The translations under genes were made by a program, and so were the position numbers. DNA of 64,000 nucleotides from the NCBI GenBank assembly GCA_964558465.1, contig CAZLEF010000010.1:41909-105908 (forward strand), read 5' to 3'. Shown in pieces: positions 1 through 7,873 of this stretch (position 1 is its first letter; every line of letters starts with the position of its first letter). The stretch comes from JACJYC01 sp964558465. Lineage in GTDB: Bacteria; Bacteroidota; Bacteroidia; Chitinophagales; Saprospiraceae. Under the pieces are notes generated by a model. That model worked only from the letters and a program-made list of their open reading frames with translations, did not search any database and had not been told where the DNA came from.

Positions 1-2
1 TG

Positions 3-371
3 CTGTCAGGTCACCCGGCCGATGAACCGTTGCCGGCCATTTCGGATAAAAAAATGATTGCTCCGGGTGCATGGGCCTTGTTCAACGGAGGACTTACTGC
101 CGCTGTAGGACCTTGGGGGACTTCTTTTGCCGCCAACCTGACGCCGGACGAAACAGGGATGGGCAACTGGACGATCGACCATTTTAAAAAGGCCCTCAGA
201 GAAGGCAAATCCAAAGGCCTGGACGGCGGCCGGATGCTGCTCCCGCCGATGCCCTGGCAAAATTTCACCGAACTGGCGGACGAAGACATCGAGGCAATAT
301 GGGCTTACCTGCGGTCTGTCGCGCCCGTCAGGAATGTCGTGCCTGCACCGGTCCCGCCTGTCAGTGGCTAG
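3..371 (+). CDS. C-terminal part of a cytochrome c family protein (5' end outside window)
   Basis: The reading frame is open from the left edge to a TAG at 369-371, so only the last 122 residues are present. The visible part contains a stretch typical of the C-terminal half of class I c-type cytochrome domains: a glycine-rich segment (GPWGTSFAANLTPDETG), a helix with LREGKSKGLDGG, a PPMPW segment whose methionine is the likely sixth haem ligand, and a closing helix DEDIEAIWAYLRSV. The haem-attachment CXXCH lies upstream of the window. The protein ends in a proline/valine-rich tail. Family knowledge suggests periplasmic electron transfer; substrate and partners cannot be read. The start at 30 that an ORF finder would give is an internal methionine. 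Confidence 0.75.
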   Translation: MSGHPADEPLPAISDKKMIAPGAWALFNGGLTAAVGPWGTSFAANLTPDETGMGNWTIDHFKKALREGKSKGLDGGRMLLPPMPWQNFTELADEDIEAIWAYLRSVAPVRNVVPAPVPPVSG

Positions 372-401
372 GGGTTTGGTTGATCAAAAAAATGATTTAA
401 G

Positions 402-431
402 CAACGGGAAACGATCGGTCGTTTCCCGTTG
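402..431 (+). terminator. Perfect 13-bp stem-loop after the cytochrome gene
   Basis: CAACGGGAAACGA (402-414) pairs perfectly with TCGTTTCCCGTTG (419-431) around a 4-nt loop. It lies 30 bp after the stop of the cytochrome fragment. There is no T-run directly after it, so it may be a terminator, an mRNA 3'-end stabiliser, or an operator for the AraC gene that follows. Confidence 0.55.
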
Positions 432-568
432 TGCGTTTGACCGAAACGGCCTTGGATTGGTCGAAAACAGGACCGCCCTTTGCGGGATGGAACAAGAAAA
501 CCCCTTAATTTGGCTTGAAGATTAACCGACGCCCGATTGTTCCTGAACCGTGTTTTGAACTTAAAAAA

Positions 569-1405
569 ATGAAAATCACTTACCGGCAACACCAACCCTC
601 TCCGGCCCTGATGCCTTATATAGCTTATTTCTGGACGATGGGCGATGAAGGGCAGCTCTCCGATAGCCAGGTTTTTATGCACAAATGCCTGCCATTGGGT
701 AATGCAGAAATCGTTATTCACCTGAGCGATGAAAAAAAGTCCTATGCGAAGGGTGCTAAATGGATTAACCTCCCGGAAGCCTATCTCGTAGGTATCTGGA
801 CGGAGCGGGCCAGCGTTAAAATTCCCCGGGGTGCAATCTCTTTCGGAATCAGTATCCGCCCGGAGGCCCTGGCCCAGATTTTTGGCGCCAGGGTAGGGGA
901 ATTGTGGAATGATTGTATGGATGCAAACCTGGCATTTGGCGCCGGTTTTGCGTCCTTTGCCAACCAGATCAGAGAAGCGGGTACCGACGCGGAACGGATC
1001 CGCCTGTCGGAATGTTATCTGCTTGGTTGCCTTAACCGGCGAAATGGCATGGCCGGGTATGTTTCCGAAGCAATCAACCGGATCCGGCTGACCGGAGGCA
1101 ATGTTTCCATCGATGCGTTGAGTCACCAGGTTTTTATCGGCAAACGCCAATTGGAACGCACTTTCAAGGAAATTCTGGGGGTAAGCCCTAAAATGTTCGG
1201 CCGGCTTGCGCGGTTCTCGAAAGCCTACGGACTGGTCAACGGAAATCCCGCCGTGTCCTGGACAGATATTTCTTTCGATTGCGGCTACGCCGATCAGGCC
1301 CATTTTATCCGCGATTTCAAGGAATTTACCGGCGAAGCGCCCACCGTGTTTTTTACGGATAAAGCGGCTTTGGCTGCCCAACCCAGACTGGCTTTCAGCG
1401 CCTGA
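569..1405 (+). CDS. AraC-family transcriptional regulator with DUF6597-like N-terminal domain
   Basis: A 278-residue protein from the ATG at 569. A TTG at 515 would add 18 residues with no family resemblance. The N-terminal ~110 residues (HQPSPALMPYIAYFW...) resemble the DUF6597 sensing domain found before AraC DNA-binding domains in Bacteroidota. The C-terminal ~100 residues carry two helix-turn-helix units: SIDALSHQVFIGKRQLERTF, and the second ending in the usual GYADQAHFIRDFKEFTG signature. It is probably a cytoplasmic activator or repressor responding to a small ligand. It stands alone, between the cytochrome gene and a convergent transporter gene, so its target is unknown. Confidence 0.85.
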   Translation: MKITYRQHQPSPALMPYIAYFWTMGDEGQLSDSQVFMHKCLPLGNAEIVIHLSDEKKSYAKGAKWINLPEAYLVGIWTERASVKIPRGAISFGISIRPEALAQIFGARVGELWNDCMDANLAFGAGFASFANQIREAGTDAERIRLSECYLLGCLNRRNGMAGYVSEAINRIRLTGGNVSIDALSHQVFIGKRQLERTFKEILGVSPKMFGRLARFSKAYGLVNGNPAVSWTDISFDCGYADQAHFIRDFKEFTGEAPTVFFTDKAALAAQPRLAFSA

Positions 1406-1468
1406 TGATTGAATGGTCTCAGTGTTACATGGCTGTAGCGTCGACCATGAAGCCGTTCAATCCAATCA

Positions 1469-1614
1469 ATTGTTGATTTGTTGATTTGTTGATTTGTTGA
1501 TTCGAGGGGCGACAATCGTATCAATCGAACCAATCCAATCAATCGAACCAATCCAATCAATCGAATCAATCGAATCAATCGAATCAATCCAACCAATCCA
1601 ATCAATTAATTCAA
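1469..1614. repeat. Short-period repeat block (TTGATTTGT units then AATCGAATC-type 9-mers)
   Basis: 1469-1503 holds about four 9-bp units TTGTTGATT. After a short GC-rich joint, 1514-1605 holds about ten 9-bp units of the type CAATCGAAC/CAATCGAAT. The block fills the gap between the convergent AraC and Nramp-like genes. The same two unit families recur at 14008-14100, and singly at 21304, 47623 and 57428. Confidence 0.9.
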
Positions 1615-1617
1615 TTT

Positions 1618-2967
1618 CTAAATCAACTGCGCCAACCCATACCCCCCCACCGTGGCAATAGCCAGGATGCTGACCCATAAAAAAATGTCGTAACCCAGGC
1701 CGGGCAAAAAAGCGGGATGCAGCCGTTTGTACCGGAAATGGATGACGGCAAACACCACCAGAAACAGCAACAGGGAGCCGATGATCCCGCCGGTGATGAC
1801 CATCAGGACCGGCAGTTTGATGAAAACAAACATAGCAGCCCAGAGCACAGGTATTATCCATGCTAATACGGCGATCGTTCTTTGCCGCTGTTCCGGGCTG
1901 TAAAAATCGATCCAGCCGATGCGGCCAAAAATATCGGAATACTGGCGGGTCCAGGCGGCCAGCGCCGCAAACAAGGTAGAAAACAAAACCATAAATGCGC
2001 CAAACAGAAAGAAGGGTTTGGCGCCCGGCCCCAGCACCTCAGTATACATTACTGACAGCGATTGGATCATGGCATAACCCTCCGGATGTTCGCCCTGGGC
2101 ATGCAGCACAGCTGCGCCCAACAGGTAAAATGCCGCTGTGACGAGGGTGTAAATGACCATCGCAAAAATAGCGTCGAGGTACATCACTTTGATCCAGCCC
2201 CGGGCGCGGGCTTCCCACGCCGGGTCATTCTGCCGGGGCGGGCCGCAATGCGCGGCGTACCCTTTTTCGAGGCACCAGTAATTGTAATGGATGATCTCGT
2301 CGGCGCCGACGCCTGTAATGCCGAACGCGCCGAACGCCACCGCTACGGCTGCCTGGGGCAAATGGAACTGCAGCCCGCTCGCAATATCATCCCAATGCAT
2401 GGCGTAAGGCGTGTATGCCAGCAAAAACAAGGCGGCGAACGTAAACAGGGTAAAAAAGGCGATCATCAGCAACGACGACCGTTCAATAAACCGGTAATAC
2501 CCCCTGAAAACCAGCAAAGAGACCACAAAGGCGGAGATAAAAGCCCAGGCAGGCGCCGCCAGTTGCGGAAAGGCCATATGGAGGGTGATGGCCACCCCGC
2601 CGATGATGCCGCCGAGTTGCAGAAATTTGATGATCATGATGGCAAAGGTGGTCCAGACCGTCCAGCGGGCCTTCCCAAAAACAGGACCCGGCAATTGGTG
2701 AAAGGCCGTCATGGCGGTTTCACCGGTCAGGATGGTATGTTTGGCGAATTCAACCTGTACGGCCACTTTGACCAGGCAACTGACGATTATGACCCAAAAG
2801 GTGATGAAACCCGCCTGCGCGCCAAGGGTAGTCGTAGCGATCAGCTCTCCCGAACCGACAATGGAGGCGGTCAGGATGAACCCGGGCCCCAGGTACTTCA
2901 GTTTTTCAAAAAAAGCAGTGGGCGGTGTTTTGATGGATGCGTCGGTGAGAAGGTAAGGGTCGTGCAT
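1618..2967 (-). CDS. Nramp-family membrane transporter with altered metal-binding motifs
   Basis: 449 residues from the ATG at 2967; the frame extends to 3093 but the extra segment does not look like this family. About eleven hydrophobic helices cover most of the protein. The N-terminal GPGFILTASIVGSGELIA occupies the place of the Nramp helix-1 signature. The canonical DPGN metal-binding motif is VGSGE here (residues 37-41), and the helix-6 MPH motif is replaced by GVGADEIIHYNYW near residue 220. It therefore belongs to the Nramp superfamily (PF01566), but the substrate may not be Mn2+/Fe2+; divergent members such as NRMTs carry Mg2+. Divergent from the lactonase gene. A palindrome sits in the shared upstream region. 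Confidence 0.8.
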   Translation of the reverse strand: MHDPYLLTDASIKTPPTAFFEKLKYLGPGFILTASIVGSGELIATTTLGAQAGFITFWVIIVSCLVKVAVQVEFAKHTILTGETAMTAFHQLPGPVFGKARWTVWTTFAIMIIKFLQLGGIIGGVAITLHMAFPQLAAPAWAFISAFVVSLLVFRGYYRFIERSSLLMIAFFTLFTFAALFLLAYTPYAMHWDDIASGLQFHLPQAAVAVAFGAFGITGVGADEIIHYNYWCLEKGYAAHCGPPRQNDPAWEARARGWIKVMYLDAIFAMVIYTLVTAAFYLLGAAVLHAQGEHPEGYAMIQSLSVMYTEVLGPGAKPFFLFGAFMVLFSTLFAALAAWTRQYSDIFGRIGWIDFYSPEQRQRTIAVLAWIIPVLWAAMFVFIKLPVLMVITGGIIGSLLLFLVVFAVIHFRYKRLHPAFLPGLGYDIFLWVSILAIATVGGYGLAQLI

Positions 2968-2997
2968 TTGGTGTCGGCAATGAGTAGAAAAGGTTGG

Positions 2998-3010
2998 TTT
3001 ACCGGGTAAA
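2998..3010. promoter_or_regulatory. Palindrome upstream of the Nramp-like gene
   Basis: TTTACC-G-GGTAAA is a 6-bp inverted repeat about 30 bp upstream of the transporter start. On the minus strand it overlaps a possible -7 box TATCTTTA (3007-3014). Its position over the putative promoter makes it an operator candidate, perhaps metal-responsive; the regulator is unknown. Confidence 0.35.
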
Positions 3011-3019
3011 GATAGAATC

Positions 3020-3051
3020 TTTATGATTACATTTGGGATTCGATACCTTTG
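3020..3051 (+). promoter_or_regulatory. Candidate Bacteroidota promoter for the SMP-30 lactonase gene
   Basis: TTTA at 3020-3023, 20 bp spacer, then TACCTTTG at 3044-3051 (consensus TAnnTTTG). The start codon follows 37 bp after the -7 box. A second -7-like box, TACATTTG, lies at 3028-3035 without a good upstream partner. Confidence 0.45.
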
Positions 3052-3087
3052 ACCGGAATTTTGTTTCCATTTCAAAACACAATACCC

Positions 3088-4146
3088 ATGCAAGATTTTA
3101 CGAGATCGCTGACGGCAGCTATTGCTTTTTTATGCTTTTTATCCATCGGATGCCAACCTGGTGGAAAGAACCCTGAAATGGAAACCGCTTCGGAATCAAC
3201 CCAACAGGATATGAAAACCATAACCGGCGGGATCGTCGCCGCACACCCGGGATTATCGGCCGTCGTCGATACTGCCGCCGCTATCGAAATCCTCGGAGAG
3301 GGTTTTACCTGGACAGAAGGGCCCCTCTGGCTCGAAAAAGAACAAATGCTCCTGTTTTCAGACATCCCGCCCAACAAGATCTTTTCCTGGTCGGCTGCAG
3401 GCGGCGTGAAGGAATACCTCCATCCCTCGGGTTATACCGGCGACAAGCCCCGCGGCGGCGAACCCGGCTCCAACGGCCTGATCCTCGACCTGGAGGGCCG
3501 CCTGGTGCTCTGCCAGCACGGCGACCGGCGCATGGCCCGCATGGACGCGCCGCTGACCGACCCCAAACCGGTATTTGCCTCAATCGCCGACCGCTTCAAC
3601 GGCAAACGCTTCAACAGCCCCAACGATGCGGTCATGAACAGCAAAGGGCAGTTGTTCTTCACCGATCCGCCCTATGGCCTTGAAGGCAATATGGACGACC
3701 CTGCCAAGGAAATTCCCTTCCAGGGCGTTTACCGGGTGGATCCCGACGGCAAGGTGCACCTGCTGACCGACCAAATGTCGAGGCCCAACGGTATTGCCCT
3801 TTCGCCCGATGAAAAAACCCTGTATGTCGCCAATTCCGACCCCGGAAACCCCATCTGGATGGCCTTTGCGCTGGATGATAAGGGTGGTATTGTTTCCGGG
3901 AAATTGTTCTTTGATACAACCCCCCACAAGGCCGGCAAAAAAGGCCTTCCCGATGGCATGAAGGTGCGCAGGGACGGCGTCATCTTTGCCACCGGCCCAG
4001 GCGGCGTTTGGGTGTTCGGCCCCGACGGTACACACCTCGGCCGGATCGATACCGGGCAGGCAACCGCCAATTGCGCCCTTACCCCCGACGGAAAAACCCT
4101 GTACATGTGCGCGGATGATTATTTGATGCGGGTCGCGCTGCGGTAA
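3088..4146 (+). CDS. SMP-30/gluconolactonase family lipoprotein
   Basis: 352 residues from the ATG at 3088, preferred over 3049 because it begins directly with a lipoprotein signal (basic start, hydrophobic stretch, LSIGC lipobox). After a linker comes a six-bladed propeller of the SMP-30/gluconolactonase type. Metal-site signatures are present: FTWTEGPLWL with the first-shell Glu, FNSPNDAVMNSKGQLFFTDP with the Asn, and SRPNGIALSPDEKTLYVANSD. Known members hydrolyse sugar lactones using one divalent metal. A membrane-anchored periplasmic lactonase would fit the sugar-oxidising lipoproteins near 44-52 kb. The next gene on this strand encodes a fatty-acid oxidation enzyme, so no pathway link is shown by neighbourhood. 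Confidence 0.88.
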   Translation: MQDFTRSLTAAIAFLCFLSIGCQPGGKNPEMETASESTQQDMKTITGGIVAAHPGLSAVVDTAAAIEILGEGFTWTEGPLWLEKEQMLLFSDIPPNKIFSWSAAGGVKEYLHPSGYTGDKPRGGEPGSNGLILDLEGRLVLCQHGDRRMARMDAPLTDPKPVFASIADRFNGKRFNSPNDAVMNSKGQLFFTDPPYGLEGNMDDPAKEIPFQGVYRVDPDGKVHLLTDQMSRPNGIALSPDEKTLYVANSDPGNPIWMAFALDDKGGIVSGKLFFDTTPHKAGKKGLPDGMKVRRDGVIFATGPGGVWVFGPDGTHLGRIDTGQATANCALTPDGKTLYMCADDYLMRVALR

Positions 4147-4222
4147 CGGTGAGCGGGACTGCAGACAGCTTTTGTCCCCTATGGCGCAGCAAAGGCAGGG
4201 ACAGCTTACGACTAAAGACCGG

Positions 4223-6322
4223 ATGATAAATTATAAAAAAGACACAGACAACATCGTCACCCTCACCCTTGACATGAAGGGGCGGGCGGCCAATGTGATC
4301 AATCACGAATTTGGCAGCGCCTTTATTCCCGTGATCGAACACCTGAAAAAAGAAAAAGCCAGGCGGTCGTTGAGGGGGGTGATCCTGACCTCCGCCAAAA
4401 AATCGTTCCTTGCAGGCGGCGACGTGGAATATCTCTACCAGGCCGGCGACGCCGAAGAGATCTTCCGTTTTGCCGAAACCCTGAAAGCATTTCTCAGAGA
4501 CCTTGAACGGCCGGGCGTGCCGGTTGTGGCCGCCATCAACGGCGCTGCCCTGGGCGCCGGCTTTGAACTGGCCCTTGCCTGCCACCACCGCATCATACTG
4601 GATGATCCCGGTATCCGGATCGGCAATCCCGAGATCAACCTGGGGCTGATACCGGCCGGCGGCGCGACCATCCGCCTGATGTGGTTGTTGGGGATCGAAA
4701 GGGCTTATTCCATCCTCACTTCCGGGAAACACTATGCACCCCACGAAGCGCTGAGGAGCGGCATTGTCGACGACCTTGCCCACAACAAAAAGGAAATGCT
4801 TGAAAAGGCCAGGGCCTGGTTGCTCAGCACAGCAGAAGGACGGCGCCCCTGGGACCGCGACGGGGCAACGATCCCGGGCGGCACTGCCTACCACCGGGAT
4901 GCGGCAGCATTGATCCACCGGCTATCGGTTGCCCTCGGGCACAACCATTTCCCCGCCCCTCAAGCCTTGCTCCGGGTGATGGAAGAAGGCTCCAAAGTGG
5001 ATTTTGATACCGCCTGCCGGATCGAATCCCGGCATTTCAGCACACTGGTTAAAAGCCAGACTTCCAAAAACATGATCAAAGCCTTCTGGTTTGATTACCA
5101 TGCCATCAAAGGCGGTGAAAAACGGCCCAAAGGATTTGGCAAATTCCGCCCCAGGAGTATCGGCATCATCGGCTCGGGGTTGATGGGCTCGGGTATTGCC
5201 CTGGCCTGTTTGCGCAACGGGCTGCATGTGGTGTTGAAAGATGTTTCGAGACCCATTGCAGAACGGGGCCGGGAATACGTAACGACAAAAATACGGCAAC
5301 TCCTCAACACGGGTGAGATCCTCCAAAAGGAAGCGGATTCCATGCTCGGCCGGATCAAGACCACCGACACGCCCGGCGATTTTGCTGCCTGCGACCTGGT
5401 GATCGAAGCCGTGTTCGAAAACCAGATGGTCAAACAAAAAGTGACCCGCGAAGCCGAGGAATTTATGGACGAGTACAGCATTTTTGGCACCAATACCATC
5501 TCCATCCCCATCACCAAACTGGCCGAAACCTCCATCCGGCCGGAAAATTACGTAGGCCTTCATTTTTTCCACCCTGCTGATGAAGTGCCCCTGGTGGAGA
5601 TCGTCAGGGGCGCCAAAACCTCGGAGGAGACCATCGCCCGCGCCTTTGATTTTTCGCTGGCCATCTGGAAAACGCCCATCATCGTCAAGGACGACTGGGG
5701 TTTTTACGCCGCCCGGGTGCAGAACACCTATCTGCTGGAAGGCATCACGCTGCTCCAGGAAGGTTACCTGCCCGCACTGATCGAAAACCTGGGACAGCAG
5801 GCCGGTATGCCCAAAGGCGCCCTGGCCATGGCCGATGACCTGGGGCTGGATTTTGCCCTGAAATACGAACATCAGGCTGCCGCGCATTACGGCGAAAAAT
5901 ACCTGCCGCATCCGGCTGTGGCTGTTTTGAAAAAAATGACGGAAGAATTGCAGCGGCCCGGCAAGACCCGGCAAGCCGGATTTTATGCCTACGGAGAAGG
6001 GGAGGAACGCTACCTTTGGCCGGGCCTGGCCGAAAATTTCCCGGCTTCCCAATCCACCTTCAATGCCGAAGAATTAAAAGAAAGGCTGTTGTTCGCGCAG
6101 GTGATCGAAGCGGTCTGGTGTATGCAGGAAGGCGTCATCCATTCTGTACCGGAAGCAAACCTGGGCAGTATTTACGGCTGGGGTTTCCCGGCGTTCAAGG
6201 GCGGGGTCATTCAATATGTAGCGGATTACGGCCTGGAGGCGTTTCTGGAACGGTGCACCTATTTTGAGGCGGCGTACGGGCCCCGGTTCCGGGCGCCGAA
6301 GTTCCTTCGGAAAATCCTTTAG
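4223..6322 (+). CDS. fadJ: FadJ/FadB-like enoyl-CoA hydratase / 3-hydroxyacyl-CoA dehydrogenase
   Basis: 699 residues from the ATG at 4223; upstream in-frame TTG 4172 and ATG 4181 would add residues unlike the family. The N-terminal crotonase domain has the oxyanion-hole motif NGAALGAGFELALA (about residue 107) and GNPEINLGLIPAGGATIRL. The NAD-binding domain starts at GIIGSGLMGSGIAL (about residue 312), and the catalytic His is in GLHFFHP (about residue 442). A C-terminal 3HCDH domain follows. It catalyses steps two and three of fatty-acid beta-oxidation on CoA esters in the cytoplasm. No thiolase gene is adjacent; an acyl-CoA dehydrogenase lies at 12.8-14.0 kb. The symbol is by similarity of architecture. 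Confidence 0.88.
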   Translation: MINYKKDTDNIVTLTLDMKGRAANVINHEFGSAFIPVIEHLKKEKARRSLRGVILTSAKKSFLAGGDVEYLYQAGDAEEIFRFAETLKAFLRDLERPGVPVVAAINGAALGAGFELALACHHRIILDDPGIRIGNPEINLGLIPAGGATIRLMWLLGIERAYSILTSGKHYAPHEALRSGIVDDLAHNKKEMLEKARAWLLSTAEGRRPWDRDGATIPGGTAYHRDAAALIHRLSVALGHNHFPAPQALLRVMEEGSKVDFDTACRIESRHFSTLVKSQTSKNMIKAFWFDYHAIKGGEKRPKGFGKFRPRSIGIIGSGLMGSGIALACLRNGLHVVLKDVSRPIAERGREYVTTKIRQLLNTGEILQKEADSMLGRIKTTDTPGDFAACDLVIEAVFENQMVKQKVTREAEEFMDEYSIFGTNTISIPITKLAETSIRPENYVGLHFFHPADEVPLVEIVRGAKTSEETIARAFDFSLAIWKTPIIVKDDWGFYAARVQNTYLLEGITLLQEGYLPALIENLGQQAGMPKGALAMADDLGLDFALKYEHQAAAHYGEKYLPHPAVAVLKKMTEELQRPGKTRQAGFYAYGEGEERYLWPGLAENFPASQSTFNAEELKERLLFAQVIEAVWCMQEGVIHSVPEANLGSIYGWGFPAFKGGVIQYVADYGLEAFLERCTYFEAAYGPRFRAPKFLRKIL

Positions 6323-6402
6323 TACAGCCGACCTCCTGGTCGGCGACAAATACGATCCTTTAGTACACCTAGTACAGCCGACCTCCTGGCCGGCGACAAA
6401 AA
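6322..6402. repeat. Two copies of a hairpin repeat (TAGTACAGCCGACC...GGTCGGC)
   Basis: The unit TAGTACAGCCGACCTCC plus TGGTCGGCGACAAA occurs at about 6321-6351 and 6371-6401. Each contains GCCGACC-TCCT-GGTCGGC or its one-base variant, a small stem-loop. The first copy begins on the stop codon of the FadJ-like gene. A decayed reverse copy (GGCTGTACTATTTTGT) is recognisable near 10011-10026. Confidence 0.85.
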
Positions 6403-6444
6403 TGCCTCCGCAAGAATTCTCAGGTATATGAGCAGATTGTGGTC

Positions 6445-7005
6445 CTATTTGTTAAACAGATTCATCGTCAGTTCCAACCCGATCGCCGAAAAGCTCAGGA
6501 CCGCCTCCACTGCATTTTTCAGGATTTCCGGCAATTGTTCCGCCTCTTCTTTGTCCCATTCCCCGAGCACATGGTCGACCTGCCGGCCTTTGGCGAAATC
6601 GTCGCCGATGCCCAGGCGCAGGCGGGCGTAATCGTTGCCGCCCGTGAGCTGGTCGATGTCCTTCAGGCCGTTGTGCCCGCCGTCGCTGCCTTTTCCGCGC
6701 AGGCGCATTTTGCCAAAGGGCAGGTTTTTGTCGTCGAGCACGACCAGCAAATTCTCTTTCGGGATATTCTCCTTTTGCAGCCAGTACCGCACCGCCTTGC
6801 CGCTCCGGTTCATGTAAGTGGAAGGTTTCAACAGGATCAGGGTTCGGCCCTTGTGTTTCAGACGGGCGACATCCCCCAGGTTTTCGTGAGAAAAGGAAAC
6901 CTCAAAGCGCCGGGCCAATGCGTCCGCAACTTCAAAGCCGATGTTGTGGCGGGTATAATCGTATTCAGGGCCCATATTGCCGAGGCCCGCGATCAGGTAT
7001 TTCAT
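6445..7005 (-). CDS. pth: Peptidyl-tRNA hydrolase
   Basis: 186 residues from the ATG at 7005, which gives the family N-terminus MKYLIAGLGN; the upstream in-frame extension is repeat-derived. Catalytic and substrate residues known from E. coli Pth are at the expected places: Asn10, His20 in YTRHNIGF, Asp91/92 in VVLDDKNLPFG, and Asn112 in GSDGGHNGLK. It releases tRNA from stalled peptidyl-tRNA in the cytoplasm. It runs convergent with the FadJ-like gene and lies downstream of deoC on the same strand, separated by about 110 bp of repeat-like sequence. Confidence 0.96.
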   Translation of the reverse strand: MKYLIAGLGNMGPEYDYTRHNIGFEVADALARRFEVSFSHENLGDVARLKHKGRTLILLKPSTYMNRSGKAVRYWLQKENIPKENLLVVLDDKNLPFGKMRLRGKGSDGGHNGLKDIDQLTGGNDYARLRLGIGDDFAKGRQVDHVLGEWDKEEAEQLPEILKNAVEAVLSFSAIGLELTMNLFNK

Positions 7006-7049
7006 GAATTCCGTTCTTGTGGAAAGTGCGGGTAGTTTTCCCCAGAGGG

Positions 7050-7086
7050 GTCCCGATGGGACAGTTGGCAGTTTCCAGTTGGCAGT
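7050..7086. repeat. GTTGGCAG repeat copy between deoC and pth
   Basis: Two units of CAGTTGGCAGTTT at 7062-7086 follow the small inverted repeat GTCCC-GAT-GGGAC. Reverse-orientation relatives occur at 38472-38499 (ACTGCCAACT twice) and 48951-49008, where ACTGCCAACTG again lies next to a GTCCCAATGGG core. Confidence 0.7.
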
Positions 7087-7118
7087 TTTTGGCCAGTATC
7101 TACCTCCGGCCCCAAACC

Positions 7119-7784
7119 TCAAACCCCTTTCTCCTTAATAATCGCCACCGAAGAAGAACTCCCGAGCCGTTTTGCGCCTGCCGCGATCATGGCCTCCGCC
7201 TGTTCGAGGGTACGAATGCCGCCCGAGGCCTTGACGGCCACCTTGTCGCGCATGGCATGGTACAGGTAAGAAACCATTTCAACCGTGGCGCCGGGGCCGT
7301 TGAAACCGGTGGAGGTCTTTACAAAATCAGGCTCAACGGCCAGGCAGATTTCGCAGACCCGTTTCAATTCTTCGGGTGTCAGCAAGCCGGTTTCCAGGAT
7401 GATCTTTACGGTTTTTCCTTTGAGGTGGACGGCCGTTACCATCCGGTCGATATCGCTTTGAACGAAGTTCCAGTTGCCTGATTTTACCGCACAAATATTG
7501 ATGACCCCATCAAATTCGACGGCGCCTTCTGCAAGGGCCCGTTTGATCTCCTCCACCTTGGCGGGGGTAGAACTGTAGCCCATCGGAAACCCGATAACCG
7601 TTGAAGTGATTATTTTGGAACCATCCAGCCGGGAAGCGGCTTCTTTGACAAAATACGGCGGTATGCAAACCGAAGCGAAATCGAATTCCCGCGCTTCGTC
7701 GCAAATTTTGTGAACATCTGATAGGCTGCAATCCGGCCTTAAAACGGTATGATCAAAATATTTAGCAAAGCTCATGGGCTGCAT
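7119..7784 (-). CDS. deoC: Deoxyribose-phosphate aldolase
   Basis: 221 residues; start at 7784, with an alternative ATG three codons in (7775). TIM-barrel DeoC signatures: FDHTVLRPD at the N-terminus, FDGVINI with the proton-relay Asp near residue 92, Schiff-base Lys156 in FVKTSTGF, and Lys185 in AVKASGGIRT. It cleaves 2-deoxyribose-5-phosphate to glyceraldehyde-3-phosphate and acetaldehyde. The gene is divergent from the M20 peptidase and lies upstream of pth. No other nucleoside catabolism gene is nearby. Confidence 0.95.
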   Translation of the reverse strand: MQPMSFAKYFDHTVLRPDCSLSDVHKICDEAREFDFASVCIPPYFVKEAASRLDGSKIITSTVIGFPMGYSSTPAKVEEIKRALAEGAVEFDGVINICAVKSGNWNFVQSDIDRMVTAVHLKGKTVKIILETGLLTPEELKRVCEICLAVEPDFVKTSTGFNGPGATVEMVSYLYHAMRDKVAVKASGGIRTLEQAEAMIAAGAKRLGSSSSVAIIKEKGV

Positions 7785-7873
7785 TTCTAACTTGGCGTTC
7801 TTAAATAGGGGAAAAGGCGCTGCAATTTATAGAAAAATTTTATTTTGCAAACTTATTTGTTTTAATCCGCAAC

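Noticed and set aside
368..1381. 337-codon minus-strand frame opposite the AraC gene
   Set aside because: Antisense shadow; no family motifs, while the plus-strand frame has clear AraC signatures.
4922..6052. 376-codon minus-strand frame opposite the FadJ-like gene
   Set aside because: Antisense shadow; the plus strand has all catalytic motifs of the bifunctional enzyme.
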